Shown in pieces: positions 14,939 to 22,433 of a DNA stretch of 22,473 bases (within the stretch, counting starts at the first letter, position 1; every line of letters starts with the position of its first letter). The position numbers and the translations under genes were made by a program. This DNA is from Lachnospiraceae bacterium. Its GTDB lineage: Bacteria > Bacillota > Clostridia > Lachnospirales > Lachnospiraceae. A model generated the notes under the pieces. It was given only the letters and a program-made list of their open reading frames with translations. It had not been told where the DNA came from and searched no databases. The stretch is taken from NCBI GenBank assembly GCA_900772685.1, contig CAAGRP010000027.1:1-22473 (forward strand), in the 5' to 3' direction.

Positions 14939-16066
14939 TTATTTAACATCTACCCACGCATGATCAGCAGCTGATTTCAATACAGCAGCTATAGTACGGT
15001 CGATCTTATATCCGAATTCGAAGTTGCATGCATAAGGTGTTCCCTTGGTAAGAGCTGAGAAGAGCTCATGAACCTCGAGGATCTTCATATCATTGTAGGC
15101 GATAGAGATTCCTGCTGCAGGCTGGAATGCCGAATAGCCTTTCATCTTAGGGTTGAGAAGAACGGTACGGAAGCCGCGGTCACGCTCGTTGTCAGCTTGG
15201 AAGTAAACCTGAACCTCACCCATACGCTCAAGATCATAGAATACAGAACCCTTTGTTCCCTGGATCTCATAACGTAAGTAGTTTTTGCGTCCTGTAGCAA
15301 CACGTGAACATGCGATCGTTCCTACTGCACCGTTGGCATATTCTGCCATGAAGGTCATGATGTCTTCATTCTCTACATCGGCCATTTCTGAAGAACCAGC
15401 TGATTTAGGACGTTTAGGAAATACGGTTGTGCTCATTGCATTTACCTTGCTGATATCACCCATTACAAACTGGGAGATAGAAAGGAGATGTGAACCAAGA
15501 TCACCCATAGCTCCGCATCCTGCAAGCTTGTTTACATGACGCCATGTAATAGGAAGATTTTCATCAAGTAGCTGATCCTGATCGTATGTTCCTGTGAAAC
15601 GCATGATCCTTCCGAGAGCACCTGACTGTACGAGCTCACGTACATATGCGTTGGCCGGGTTCATTGTATTATTGAATCCAACATAGTTGATAACACCTTT
15701 TTTTGCGGCAAGCTCAGCAAGCTCTTTTGACTCGTCTGCTGAAATTGAAAGCGGTTTTTCACAATATACGTTTTTACCGTTTTCAAGAGCTGCCTTAGCT
15801 ACTTCATAATGGAAAGCATTAGGTGTTGCGATGTCAACAAGGTCTACATCGTCAGCTGTTACTACATCATGCCAGTTTGTAGTCATGCGCTCAAATCCTA
15901 TCTTTTCCTGAGCGGATCTTGCCGAAGCTTCGTTTGTGTCAGCAACAACGATAAACTTTGCAATTCCGTACTCCGGTCCGAAAAGCATCTGTGCATCTGC
16001 AAGTGCTGAAGAGTGAGCCTTGCCCATCCATCCGGAACCTACTAAACCGATTCTGATTTCTTTCAT
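14939..16066 (-). CDS. Gfo/Idh/MocA-family dehydrogenase, levoglucosan-dehydrogenase-like
   Basis: A 375-residue NAD(P)-dependent oxidoreductase. The N-terminal Rossmann domain has GLVGSGWMGKAHS (about 8-20), DLVDIATPNAFHYEVA and the catalytic EKP lysine motif CEKPLS (about 99-104). The C-terminal domain holds the WRHVNKLAGCGAMGDLGSHL segment, with the conserved Asp and His of the active site. By recall, spacing and motifs (FERMTTNWHDV near the start; GISIAYNDMKILEVHELFSAL near the end) resemble levoglucosan dehydrogenase LgdA more than inositol dehydrogenase IolG. It is first in its operon, with AGGAGGAAAC before the ATG, and starts the pathway beside a TIM-barrel enzyme. Sugar or anhydrosugar C3 oxidation is inferred. 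Confidence 0.85.
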   Translation of the reverse strand: MKEIRIGLVGSGWMGKAHSSALADAQMLFGPEYGIAKFIVVADTNEASARSAQEKIGFERMTTNWHDVVTADDVDLVDIATPNAFHYEVAKAALENGKNVYCEKPLSISADESKELAELAAKKGVINYVGFNNTMNPANAYVRELVQSGALGRIMRFTGTYDQDQLLDENLPITWRHVNKLAGCGAMGDLGSHLLSISQFVMGDISKVNAMSTTVFPKRPKSAGSSEMADVENEDIMTFMAEYANGAVGTIACSRVATGRKNYLRYEIQGTKGSVFYDLERMGEVQVYFQADNERDRGFRTVLLNPKMKGYSAFQPAAGISIAYNDMKILEVHELFSALTKGTPYACNFEFGYKIDRTIAAVLKSAADHAWVDVK

Positions 16067-16146
16067 GATTGTTTCCTCCTGATATAAAAAGATAAAACTG
16101 GGATGACCTGTTTGTGTTTTGTTGTCGTCCGTTATTTGTTACACAC

Positions 16147-16175
16147 AATATAATGTTAAAAAGCCGTTCGGTCAT
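16147..16175 (-). promoter_or_regulatory. Promoter of the dehydrogenase-isomerase-binding protein operon
   Basis: On the - strand, a poor -35 ATGACC (complement of 16170-16175), 17 bases, and TATATT (complement of 16147-16152). The weak -35 abuts the left 39-bp arm, consistent with dependence on an activator. Confidence 0.55.
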
Positions 16176-16210
16176 TACACGAGACAACTGTATTCTATAC
16201 AAAAAATGCT
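16172..16210. repeat. Left arm of a 39-bp regulatory inverted repeat
   Basis: This sequence is the reverse complement of 16397-16435 with one mismatch in 39 (C at 16180 where the other arm predicts T). Inside is a perfect 13-base palindrome TGTATTCTATACA (16189-16201). The outer edge runs into the weak -35 of the - strand operon. A probable activator or repressor site. Confidence 0.85.
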
Positions 16211-16353
16211 CAAAGATATAAAACGGTGACGTCGATGTATATTTTCTTCCTTAATGATACGCTTGGAATTCATGAAAATAGACAATGATCGGATAAGAAA
16301 AAGGAAAATTGACATTAAATTGACAAGCATGATTAAAAAATAACAAGAATAAA

Positions 16354-16365
16354 CTATACAAAATG
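16354..16365. promoter_or_regulatory. Partial third copy of the regulatory site
   Basis: CTATACAAAATG repeats, in the same orientation as the left arm, its CTATACAAAA-AATG half with two A residues fewer. It lies within the 186-base spacer between the arms and may be an auxiliary half-site. Confidence 0.4.
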
Positions 16366-16396
16366 TGGATGAAATACTCCCTTGAAATGATAGCTT

Positions 16397-16435
16397 AGCA
16401 TTTTTTGTATAGAATACAGTTGTCTCATGTAATGA
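16397..16435. repeat. Right arm of a 39-bp regulatory inverted repeat
   Basis: Mirror copy of 16172-16210, with the palindrome TGTATAGAATACA at 16406-16418. Its outer edge contributes ATGA to the weak -35 of the + strand operon, exactly as the left arm does for the - strand operon. The palindrome centre is about 43 bases upstream of the -10 hexamer. Confidence 0.85.
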
Positions 16436-16460
16436 TATACCCTTGTGGTTCATGTATATT
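16432..16460 (+). promoter_or_regulatory. Promoter of the ATPase-permease operon
   Basis: A poor -35 ATGATA (16432-16437), 17-base spacer and TATATT (16455-16460). It is the same geometry and the same -10 as the opposing promoter, about 110 bases before the ATPase start. Confidence 0.55.
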
Positions 16461-16552
16461 TTTACTCAAGGAAATTCAAATGTTTCGACGGCGTTGTATA
16501 AAATAGCTAAAACAAACCGGCGCAGAGTCAGAAACGGAGGGAGCGTATAAAA

Positions 16553-16573
16553 ATGGAAAGGAGGAGTTTATGA
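16553..16573 (+). CDS. Possible six-codon leader overlapping the ATPase start
   Basis: ATG-GAA-AGG-AGG-AGT-TTA-TGA encodes MERRSL and ends by a four-base ATGA overlap with the ATPase start. It has its own GGAGGGAG ribosome site at 16537-16544. Its AGG-AGG codons are themselves the Shine-Dalgarno of the ATPase gene. It may be chance, or a coupling device. Confidence 0.25.
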   Translation: MERRSL

Positions 16574-18075
16574 GCCAATATATAGTAGAGCTTAAGGGAT
16601 GTACGAAAACATTCCCGGGAGTAAAGGCTCTTGACGAAATGCAGCTTGCGGTAAGACCCGGTGAGATACTTGGACTTATAGGAGAAAACGGAGCCGGAAA
16701 ATCAACTCTGATAAAAATACTTACAGGTGTTTATCAGGCAGATAAGGGTGAAATCTATGTAAACGGCGAATTGAAGAAATTCAAAAATCCGAACGATTCC
16801 GCAGCAGCAGGTATCGCCTGCGTTTATCAGGAGCTCAATATCGAGAAGCTGCTGAGCGTAACGGACAATATCTTCATAAATAAGTGGATAAAGGGAGCGG
16901 GAGGGCTTCTTAACTACAAGGAAATGAACCATAGGGCAAAGGAGATAATGCTTTCACTCGGTCAGGATGTAGATCCTACAAAAGCAGCGGGAACGTTCGG
17001 CATGGGAATCCAGCAGATGATAGAGATCGCCAAGGCGGTGCTTATCGATGCAAAAATGATAATCATGGATGAACCGACGTCATCGCTTGGTGAAAAAGAG
17101 GTTGAGCAGCTTATGCAGACCTGCAGGGCTCTTCGTGACAGGGGAGTCGGTATCGTTTTTGTTTCACACAAGCTGGAGGAGCTTTTTGAACTCTGCGACA
17201 GAGTTACGGTTATACGGGACGGAAAATATATAGACACTCGCGATATAGAAGAATGGGACAATGATTCTCTTATAGCGGCGATGGTCGGAAGAACTCTCGA
17301 CAACATGTATCCAAAGGAAACTGCCAAAAAGGGTGACTGTGCTCTAAAGGTCGAGAATTTAACAGAAGACGGTGTTATAAGCGATGTCAGCTTCGAGGCA
17401 TATGCAGGAGAGGTATTAGGCTTTGCGGGTCTTGTAGGAGCGGGGCGTACAGAGACGATGAGAGCTATCTTCGGAGCTGATCCGATAGATTCGGGGAAAG
17501 TATTCATACACGGTAAAGAGGTTCGTATCAAATCTCCGGCACAGGCGATAAAAAACGGAATCGCATTCCTTACCGAAGACAGAAAGGGACAGGGGCTCGT
17601 GCTTGCACAGTCGGTAAAAAACAACCTTATCCTTTCTAATATGAAGGGCGTTTCAAAATATATGTTTCTTGATGCAAAAAAGATAGAGGAACTGTCTAAG
17701 GAAAATATAAAGGTATTAAAGATAAAGACTCCTGATGAAGAGGAACGTGTAGGTCAGCTTTCGGGAGGAAACCAGCAGAAGGTCGTTATCGGAAAATGGA
17801 TAAATACAGACTGCGACATCTTCATATTTGATGAACCTACGAGAGGTATAGATGTAGGCGCCAAGATAGAAGTTTACAATATAATGAACAAACTTGTTAA
17901 GGAAGGCAAATGCGTAATAATGGTTTCTTCGGAAATGCCGGAGATACTCGGAATGAGTGACCGCGTTATAGTAATGCGCGGTGGCCGGATAATGGGAACT
18001 ACAGAGCGCGGAAGCAGGACCTTTAATCAGGAAAGTATAATGCGTGCAGCATGGGGAGGAAATATAGATGAGTAA
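16570..18075 (+). CDS. Sugar ABC transporter ATP-binding protein (RbsA/MglA type)
   Basis: A 501-residue ATPase with two fused ABC domains, the form used by ribose/galactose-type importers. Domain 1 has Walker A GENGAGKST (about 38-46) and Walker B MIIMDEPTSSL; its signature is altered to FGMGIQQM from the usual LSVGQQQM. Domain 2 has a degenerate Walker A GLVGAGRTE, as usual in this family, signature LSGGNQQK (about 397) and Walker B IFIFDEPTRGIDVGAK. AAGGAGGAG precedes the ATG. The last codons overlap the permease start by eight bases. It works with the permease behind it and with the lipoprotein encoded on the other strand. Confidence 0.95.
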   Translation: MSQYIVELKGCTKTFPGVKALDEMQLAVRPGEILGLIGENGAGKSTLIKILTGVYQADKGEIYVNGELKKFKNPNDSAAAGIACVYQELNIEKLLSVTDNIFINKWIKGAGGLLNYKEMNHRAKEIMLSLGQDVDPTKAAGTFGMGIQQMIEIAKAVLIDAKMIIMDEPTSSLGEKEVEQLMQTCRALRDRGVGIVFVSHKLEELFELCDRVTVIRDGKYIDTRDIEEWDNDSLIAAMVGRTLDNMYPKETAKKGDCALKVENLTEDGVISDVSFEAYAGEVLGFAGLVGAGRTETMRAIFGADPIDSGKVFIHGKEVRIKSPAQAIKNGIAFLTEDRKGQGLVLAQSVKNNLILSNMKGVSKYMFLDAKKIEELSKENIKVLKIKTPDEEERVGQLSGGNQQKVVIGKWINTDCDIFIFDEPTRGIDVGAKIEVYNIMNKLVKEGKCVIMVSSEMPEILGMSDRVIVMRGGRIMGTTERGSRTFNQESIMRAAWGGNIDE

Positions 18076-19054
18076 AAAAAGAAGCAGCGGAATTGTGGCT
18101 TATCTCGGTACTATCGGAGCACTTTTGATACTGTGTGTATTGTGGAGTGTTCTCAATAAAAACTTCTTGTCGTTCAACAACATCATGTCGATATTCAAGC
18201 AGACATCATTCAATGCATTGCTTTCAATAGGAATGTTATTCTGCCTTATCACAGCCGGAATCGATCTTTCGGTTGGAGCAAATGCGACATTTTGTGCATG
18301 CCTTATGGGAATGCTCGTACAAAAAGGCGTCACCAATCCTGTAGTTCTTATAGTAATTGCACTTATAGCAGGAATGGCTATAGGACTTGTAAACGGTCTT
18401 TTGCTCACAAGACTTCACCTTCCTCATCCTTTCGTATCAACACTTGGTATGAAGAACGTGCTTTGGGGAGCGGCACTCATAGTGACAGGCTCACAGATAG
18501 TCAGCTTTACAGGTATACCTGAGGTCATGGTACTGGGAGAGGCGACCGTCGGAGGATTTCCTGTCAGCTTTATACTGGTTCTAGTGATTTGTGTATTCAT
18601 GCACATACTGCTTACAAGAACATCACTCGGACGTTCGATCTACTGTGCAGGAGGAAACATGGAGGCAACCAGGCTTTCAGGAATCAACTCCGCAAACGTG
18701 CTTACATTCTGTTACACTCTTTCAGGCTTACTTGCAGCTATAGCGGGAATAGTTTCGGTAGGACGTTCCGGAACTTGTAACGGAGCAAATGCAATACAGA
18801 CATATGATACAGATGCTATCGCTGCATGCGTAATCGGCGGCGCATCATTCATGGGAGGAAAAGGAACCATCGCAGGTTCAATGCTCGGAGCACTTATAAT
18901 AGCTGTGCTTAGAAACGGATTTGCACTTCTTTCTATCGATACTGCAGTCCAGAACATGGTGCTTGGACTTGTTATAATCGGTGCCGTTCTTCTTGATGTT
19001 ATCCGTGAGAGCACAGAAGCAAAGGCAAGACGCAAGCAGGCTGCTGCTCAGTGA
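18068..19054 (+). CDS. Sugar ABC transporter permease (RbsC type)
   Basis: A 328-residue permease of the BPD_transp_2 (RbsC/XylH/MglC) family with about eight to ten membrane spans. Hallmarks are NIMSIFKQTSFNALLSIGML, FCLITAGIDLSVGAN (about 58-72), GLVNGLLLTRLHLPHPFVSTLGM and the late GRSGTCNGANAIQTYDTDAIAACVIGGASFMGGKGTIAGS-type coupling and pore segments (read as consecutive pieces). GGGAGGAAA lies before the ATG, inside the ATPase gene. It ends the operon and is followed by a terminator. Confidence 0.95.
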   Translation: MSKKRSSGIVAYLGTIGALLILCVLWSVLNKNFLSFNNIMSIFKQTSFNALLSIGMLFCLITAGIDLSVGANATFCACLMGMLVQKGVTNPVVLIVIALIAGMAIGLVNGLLLTRLHLPHPFVSTLGMKNVLWGAALIVTGSQIVSFTGIPEVMVLGEATVGGFPVSFILVLVICVFMHILLTRTSLGRSIYCAGGNMEATRLSGINSANVLTFCYTLSGLLAAIAGIVSVGRSGTCNGANAIQTYDTDAIAACVIGGASFMGGKGTIAGSMLGALIIAVLRNGFALLSIDTAVQNMVLGLVIIGAVLLDVIRESTEAKARRKQAAAQ

Positions 19055-19092
19055 GACCCTAAATGTAAGCGGGCTATAAACAAGTCTTTGAT

Positions 19093-19143
19093 ATGAAACG
19101 CAGGATTCGGCAATAAGCCGGTTCTTGCGTTTCATTGTTTTTG
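19093..19143 (+). terminator. Terminator of the ATPase-permease operon
   Basis: A long stem: ATGAAACGCA (19093-19102) pairs with TGCGTTTCAT (19126-19135), and TTCGGC with GCCGGT inside it by wobble pairs. TGTTTTT follows. Confidence 0.88.
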
Positions 19144-19188
19144 ATATAGGATTTTTATATGCATCCGGATAAGCCGGAAGATGTCTTA

Positions 19189-19216
19189 GTGCATATGCAC
19201 ATATAACCGATATAAT
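19189..19216 (+). promoter_or_regulatory. Possible promoter region of the surface protein gene
   Basis: A perfect TATAAT (19211-19216) stands about 210 bases before the gene. No good -35 is visible at the right distance; instead a 12-base palindrome GTGCATATGCAC (19189-19200) occupies that position and might bind a regulator. Low certainty. Confidence 0.4.
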
Positions 19217-19322
19217 ATATCTATATACCTAAAAAGTTAAAAAGACGTTGCGAAAATCATACAAATTATCATATTATGAGAATAGTCAAGAGGTTTTAAG
19301 ACAAATTCAGAAAATTCAAAAT

Positions 19323-19408
19323 GGGTTTAGAGCATTAGAAGGTGTGCCTTTTGAATCCGGCATGAGAAGAGACATAAACGGCAGCTTTTTGATGGTTTTA
19401 ATAAACCC
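19323..19408 (+). other. Possible folded 5' leader of the surface protein mRNA
   Basis: GGGTTTA (19323-19329) can pair with TAAACCC (19402-19408), closing a region with an inner TGCC/GGCA stem. It ends directly before the purine-rich ribosome site (GGGGAAAGGA, 19409-19418). It matches no riboswitch I recognise. A 65-codon TTG-started frame (19248-19445) covers this leader but lacks a ribosome site and overlaps the next gene, so I do not call it. Confidence 0.3.
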
Positions 19409-19428
19409 GGGGAAAGGAAAAACGAGTT

Positions 19429-20916
19429 ATGAAAAAACTAAGTAAGGTATTTGCAGCCGTTCTATCGCTGTTTGTGCTGGCTTCTGTCATACCGCAGACT
19501 GCATTTGCCGCAGACCGCTATGATGAGGTGACAAGCGAACAGGCTGTTGTAGGCGATGCAGAGGTCCATGTCTATGCTACGAGAAACGGCGGTACGGTTA
19601 GCATGACAGGCAGCAATAGCGTGGCATCCACATTTCCGATGGGAAGCGGTTACAGACAGTACACAGCCACCGCAGCTGAGGGCTGGGTCTGGAAGGGCTG
19701 GTCATATGAACAGATATTTAATGGAAAGAACATCGGAAACCGTACAGATTCGGGATGGGGAACAAGATACTCCTTCTCAAACAGCGGTAAGGACTGGAAT
19801 ACAGCTTATAACGGTACCGGAGAGACGATCTCCGTCAATCGTCTGCATTCTACAGGTGAAACAGTAGGAAATAAGCTTTCCTACAGAGTTTATGCAAATT
19901 TCAATCCTACGATAACAGCAAGTGCCGGAGACGGAGGAAGCATCACAGATACCGGTAAGACAGAGGTTGAATACAACCTTAGTAAGGAGTATACAGTAAC
20001 TGCCGGACCGGGAAAGATCATAGAATCGGTCACGGTTGACGGTCAGAACGTTGCTATAGATGAACGATTAAAAACATTTACTTATAAATTCACCAATGTA
20101 ACGGAGCCTCATACCATAAATGCGACTTTTGCGGACGTTTATTCGATTTTTTATGCTTTTTCAAGTACAACAGCAGGAAAGGAACTTCCGGATGAGATTT
20201 TAGATCTTCTTCCGATGGAGGAAACAAGAAAATCCGGAGAATCAGTCACACCTGCAGCACCAGGCGAAGACAGAGTCGGGGTGGCAGACGGTGTATGGAC
20301 GTTTGAAGGATGGTCACCTGATATGATCGATGATCTTAGGGATGATGTCCTGTTTATCGGCAAATGGAAATTCTCTCCGTACGCAGCTGTTATAAATGCC
20401 GCACCGGTTATTTCTGCAGAAGATAAGACACTCACGGTCGGAGATACATTTGATCCTATGAAGGACGTAACGGCGAAAGATGATGAGGACGGCGACCTTA
20501 CAGACAAGATAGAGATCGTTGATAATACGGTCGATACATCAAAGGCAGGTGAGTATACGGTCGTTTACAAGGTGAAGGATAAGGACGGAGCATCCGCGAC
20601 AAAGACGATAAAGGTTACGGTCAAGGATGAAGAAAAGGACAAAGACAAGGAAGACGATGATCAGCCGATCGATCCGAAGAAACCGGAGAATAAAGATAAG
20701 GGAACTGACGGAAACAAGGGCAGCAAAGTAAATAATACCGATAATAAAAACAATAAAAATAATATCAAGGCTCCTTCAAAGACGGCTCAGAGCGGAAAAA
20801 CAGTAAAGAGTGTAAATACAGGAGATAATACAAATACAGTGATATGGGGTGTGGTATTATTATCAGCCGTTTTGATAGCAACCGCAGCATTGCTTGCAAG
20901 AAGGAAAAAGCACTGA
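19429..20916 (+). CDS. Secreted wall-anchored protein with SHIRT and Ig-like domains
   Basis: A 495-residue surface protein. The signal peptide MKKLSKVFAAVLSLFVLASV ends at the TAFAA cleavage region (about residue 28). A first module (about 36-160) with WVWKGWSYEQIF is unassigned. An InlB-B-like repeat follows (about 163-238, ITASAGDGGSIT ... HTINATF). A SHIRT-type domain comes next (about 240-320: TTAGKELPDEILDLLP, WTFEGWSPD, FIGKWKFS). Then an Ig-like DUF5011 domain (about 325-405: LTVGDTFDPMKDVTAKDDE, AGEYTVVYKVKDKDGA), a Lys/Asp/Asn-rich wall-spanning linker, and a sorting signal with VNTGD, a hydrophobic helix and an RRKKH tail. The sorting motif departs from LPxTG. GGAAAGGA precedes the ATG. 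Probable adhesin or surface stalk; ligand unknown. Confidence 0.85.
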   Translation: MKKLSKVFAAVLSLFVLASVIPQTAFAADRYDEVTSEQAVVGDAEVHVYATRNGGTVSMTGSNSVASTFPMGSGYRQYTATAAEGWVWKGWSYEQIFNGKNIGNRTDSGWGTRYSFSNSGKDWNTAYNGTGETISVNRLHSTGETVGNKLSYRVYANFNPTITASAGDGGSITDTGKTEVEYNLSKEYTVTAGPGKIIESVTVDGQNVAIDERLKTFTYKFTNVTEPHTINATFADVYSIFYAFSSTTAGKELPDEILDLLPMEETRKSGESVTPAAPGEDRVGVADGVWTFEGWSPDMIDDLRDDVLFIGKWKFSPYAAVINAAPVISAEDKTLTVGDTFDPMKDVTAKDDEDGDLTDKIEIVDNTVDTSKAGEYTVVYKVKDKDGASATKTIKVTVKDEEKDKDKEDDDQPIDPKKPENKDKGTDGNKGSKVNNTDNKNNKNNIKAPSKTAQSGKTVKSVNTGDNTNTVIWGVVLLSAVLIATAALLARRKKH

Positions 20917-20960
20917 TAAATTAATGAAATATAAGCTGATAAATAAATAAAATAAAAGCA

Positions 20961-21008
20961 GAAAAGACAATTGATTTTAATGTGAAATTGATTGTCTTTT
21001 CTTTGTTT
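20961..21008 (+). terminator. Terminator of the surface protein gene
   Basis: Arms GAAAAGACAAT (20961-20971) and ATTGTCTTTTC (20991-21001) are followed by TTTGTTT. An ATG inside this hairpin (20982) opens the prfC frame but cannot be its real start. Confidence 0.85.
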
Positions 21009-21014
21009 ACGGGT

Positions 21015-21043
21015 TTGACGCAAAAAAACTCATATGATAATAT
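21015..21043 (+). promoter_or_regulatory. Probable promoter of prfC
   Basis: TTGACG (21015-21020), 17 bases, TAATAT (21038-21043); GATAAT three bases earlier is an alternative -10. About 50 bases upstream of the GTG start. Confidence 0.5.
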
Positions 21044-21092
21044 AAATAATTGCGAATCTAACAAGAAATTTAAATTTTATCCGGAGGCTCAA

Positions 21093-22433
21093 GTGGCTGA
21101 TTTAAGAAAAGAAATAGAAAAAAGACGTACATTTGCGATAATATCGCACCCGGATGCGGGTAAGACCACACTTACAGAAAAATTCCTTCTCTACGGAGGC
21201 GCTATAAACCTTGCGGGTTCCGTTAAAGGAAAGGCAACGGCAAGACATGCCGTATCCGACTGGATGGAGATAGAAAAAGAAAGAGGTATCTCTGTAACAT
21301 CATCGGTACTCCAGTTCAATTATGACGGATACTGTATAAACATCCTTGATACGCCGGGACATCAGGATTTCTCGGAGGATACATACAGAACTCTTATGGC
21401 TGCGGATTCCGCGGTCATGGTCATTGACGGAGGTAAGGGTGTCGAGGCACAGACAAGGAAGCTTTTTAAGGTCTGTGTTATGCGTCATATACCCATTTTT
21501 ACTTTTATAAATAAGATGGACAGGGATGCAAATGATACATTTGACCTTCTGGATGAGATAGAAAAGGAGCTTGGAATAGCAACCTGCCCGGTAAACTGGC
21601 CTATAGGCTCGGGAAAGAATTTTAAAGGCGTTTATGACAGAAACGAGAACAAGGTTCTTATTTATTCGGATACAAACAAGGGTACAAAGGAAGGAACCCA
21701 GATAAAGGTTTCTTTGGATGACCCGGATATCTTGAATTATATTACCGCAGAGCAAAAGGAACAGCTTGAGGATGAGATAATGCTCCTTGACGGAGCATCC
21801 GCTGAATTTGACCTTGAAAAGGTCCAGAAGGGTGAATTGTCACCTGTTTGCTTCGGATCGGCACTTACAAACTTCGGTGTTGAGACCTTCCTTCAGCATT
21901 TCCTTGAAATGACCACGACACCGCTTCCAAGGATGTCGGATGAAGGACTTATAGATCCGTTCTCACCTGATTTTTCGGCATTTGTATTTAAGATACAGGC
22001 AAATATGAATAAGCATCACAGGGACAGGATCGCCTTCATGAGGATAGCCTCGGGAAAATTCGATGCAAATAAAGAAGTATATCATGTCCAGGGTGATAAA
22101 AAGATGAGACTCCTGCAGCCTCAGCAGATGATGGCGGACGACAGGCATGTTGTTGATGAGGCTTATGCCGGAGACATCATAGGTGTCTTCGATCCGGGAG
22201 TATTCTCTATAGGAGATACCATATGTGCCGCGGGAAAGAAGTTTGCATTTGAGGGAATACCTACATTTGCACCCGAGCATTTTTCAAGGGTCACACAGCT
22301 TGATACGATGAAAAGAAAACAGTTTGTAAAGGGTATCAACCAGATCGCACAGGAGGGAGCTATCCAGATATTCCAGGAGCCTAAAGGCGGTATGGAGGAA
22401 ATAATCGTCGGAGTTGTCGGCGATGGTACTTGA
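21093..22433 (+). CDS. prfC: Peptide chain release factor 3, C-terminally truncated
   Basis: A 446-residue translational GTPase that recycles RF1/RF2 from ribosomes. G domain motifs are HPDAGKTT (19-26), DTPGHQDF (about 86-93) and NKMD (about 140-143). The RF3-specific GIPTFAPEHFSRV is present in domain 2/3. The GTG start at 21093 is chosen because CCGGAGG lies seven bases upstream and the product begins like RF3 (ADLRKEIEKRRTFAIISHPD). Full-length RF3 is about 525-530 residues, and after EEIIVGVVG the family continues VLQF. Here the frame gives DGT and a stop, so about 80 residues of domain 3 are missing. A frameshift, an insertion or a sequence or assembly error at about 22420 is possible; only 40 bases remain in the window. 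Confidence 0.9.
   Translation: MADLRKEIEKRRTFAIISHPDAGKTTLTEKFLLYGGAINLAGSVKGKATARHAVSDWMEIEKERGISVTSSVLQFNYDGYCINILDTPGHQDFSEDTYRTLMAADSAVMVIDGGKGVEAQTRKLFKVCVMRHIPIFTFINKMDRDANDTFDLLDEIEKELGIATCPVNWPIGSGKNFKGVYDRNENKVLIYSDTNKGTKEGTQIKVSLDDPDILNYITAEQKEQLEDEIMLLDGASAEFDLEKVQKGELSPVCFGSALTNFGVETFLQHFLEMTTTPLPRMSDEGLIDPFSPDFSAFVFKIQANMNKHHRDRIAFMRIASGKFDANKEVYHVQGDKKMRLLQPQQMMADDRHVVDEAYAGDIIGVFDPGVFSIGDTICAAGKKFAFEGIPTFAPEHFSRVTQLDTMKRKQFVKGINQIAQEGAIQIFQEPKGGMEEIIVGVVGDGT

Noticed and set aside
12903..16066. A myo-inositol (iol) catabolic operon
   Set aside because: No iolB, iolC, iolD or iolA homologues are present and the dehydrogenase resembles LgdA more; inositol remains possible but unsupported.
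16962..17624. A 220-codon frame opposite the sugar ATPase
   Set aside because: Antisense shadow rich in Ser/Pro/Thr, with no start signals.
19248..19445. A 65-codon frame starting at TTG before the surface protein
   Set aside because: No ribosome site, overlaps the next start, no recognisable domain; treated as 5' leader.
20982..21092. Upstream in-frame extension of RF3
   Set aside because: The ATG lies inside a terminator hairpin, and the GTG at 21093 has a good ribosome site and the family N-terminus.
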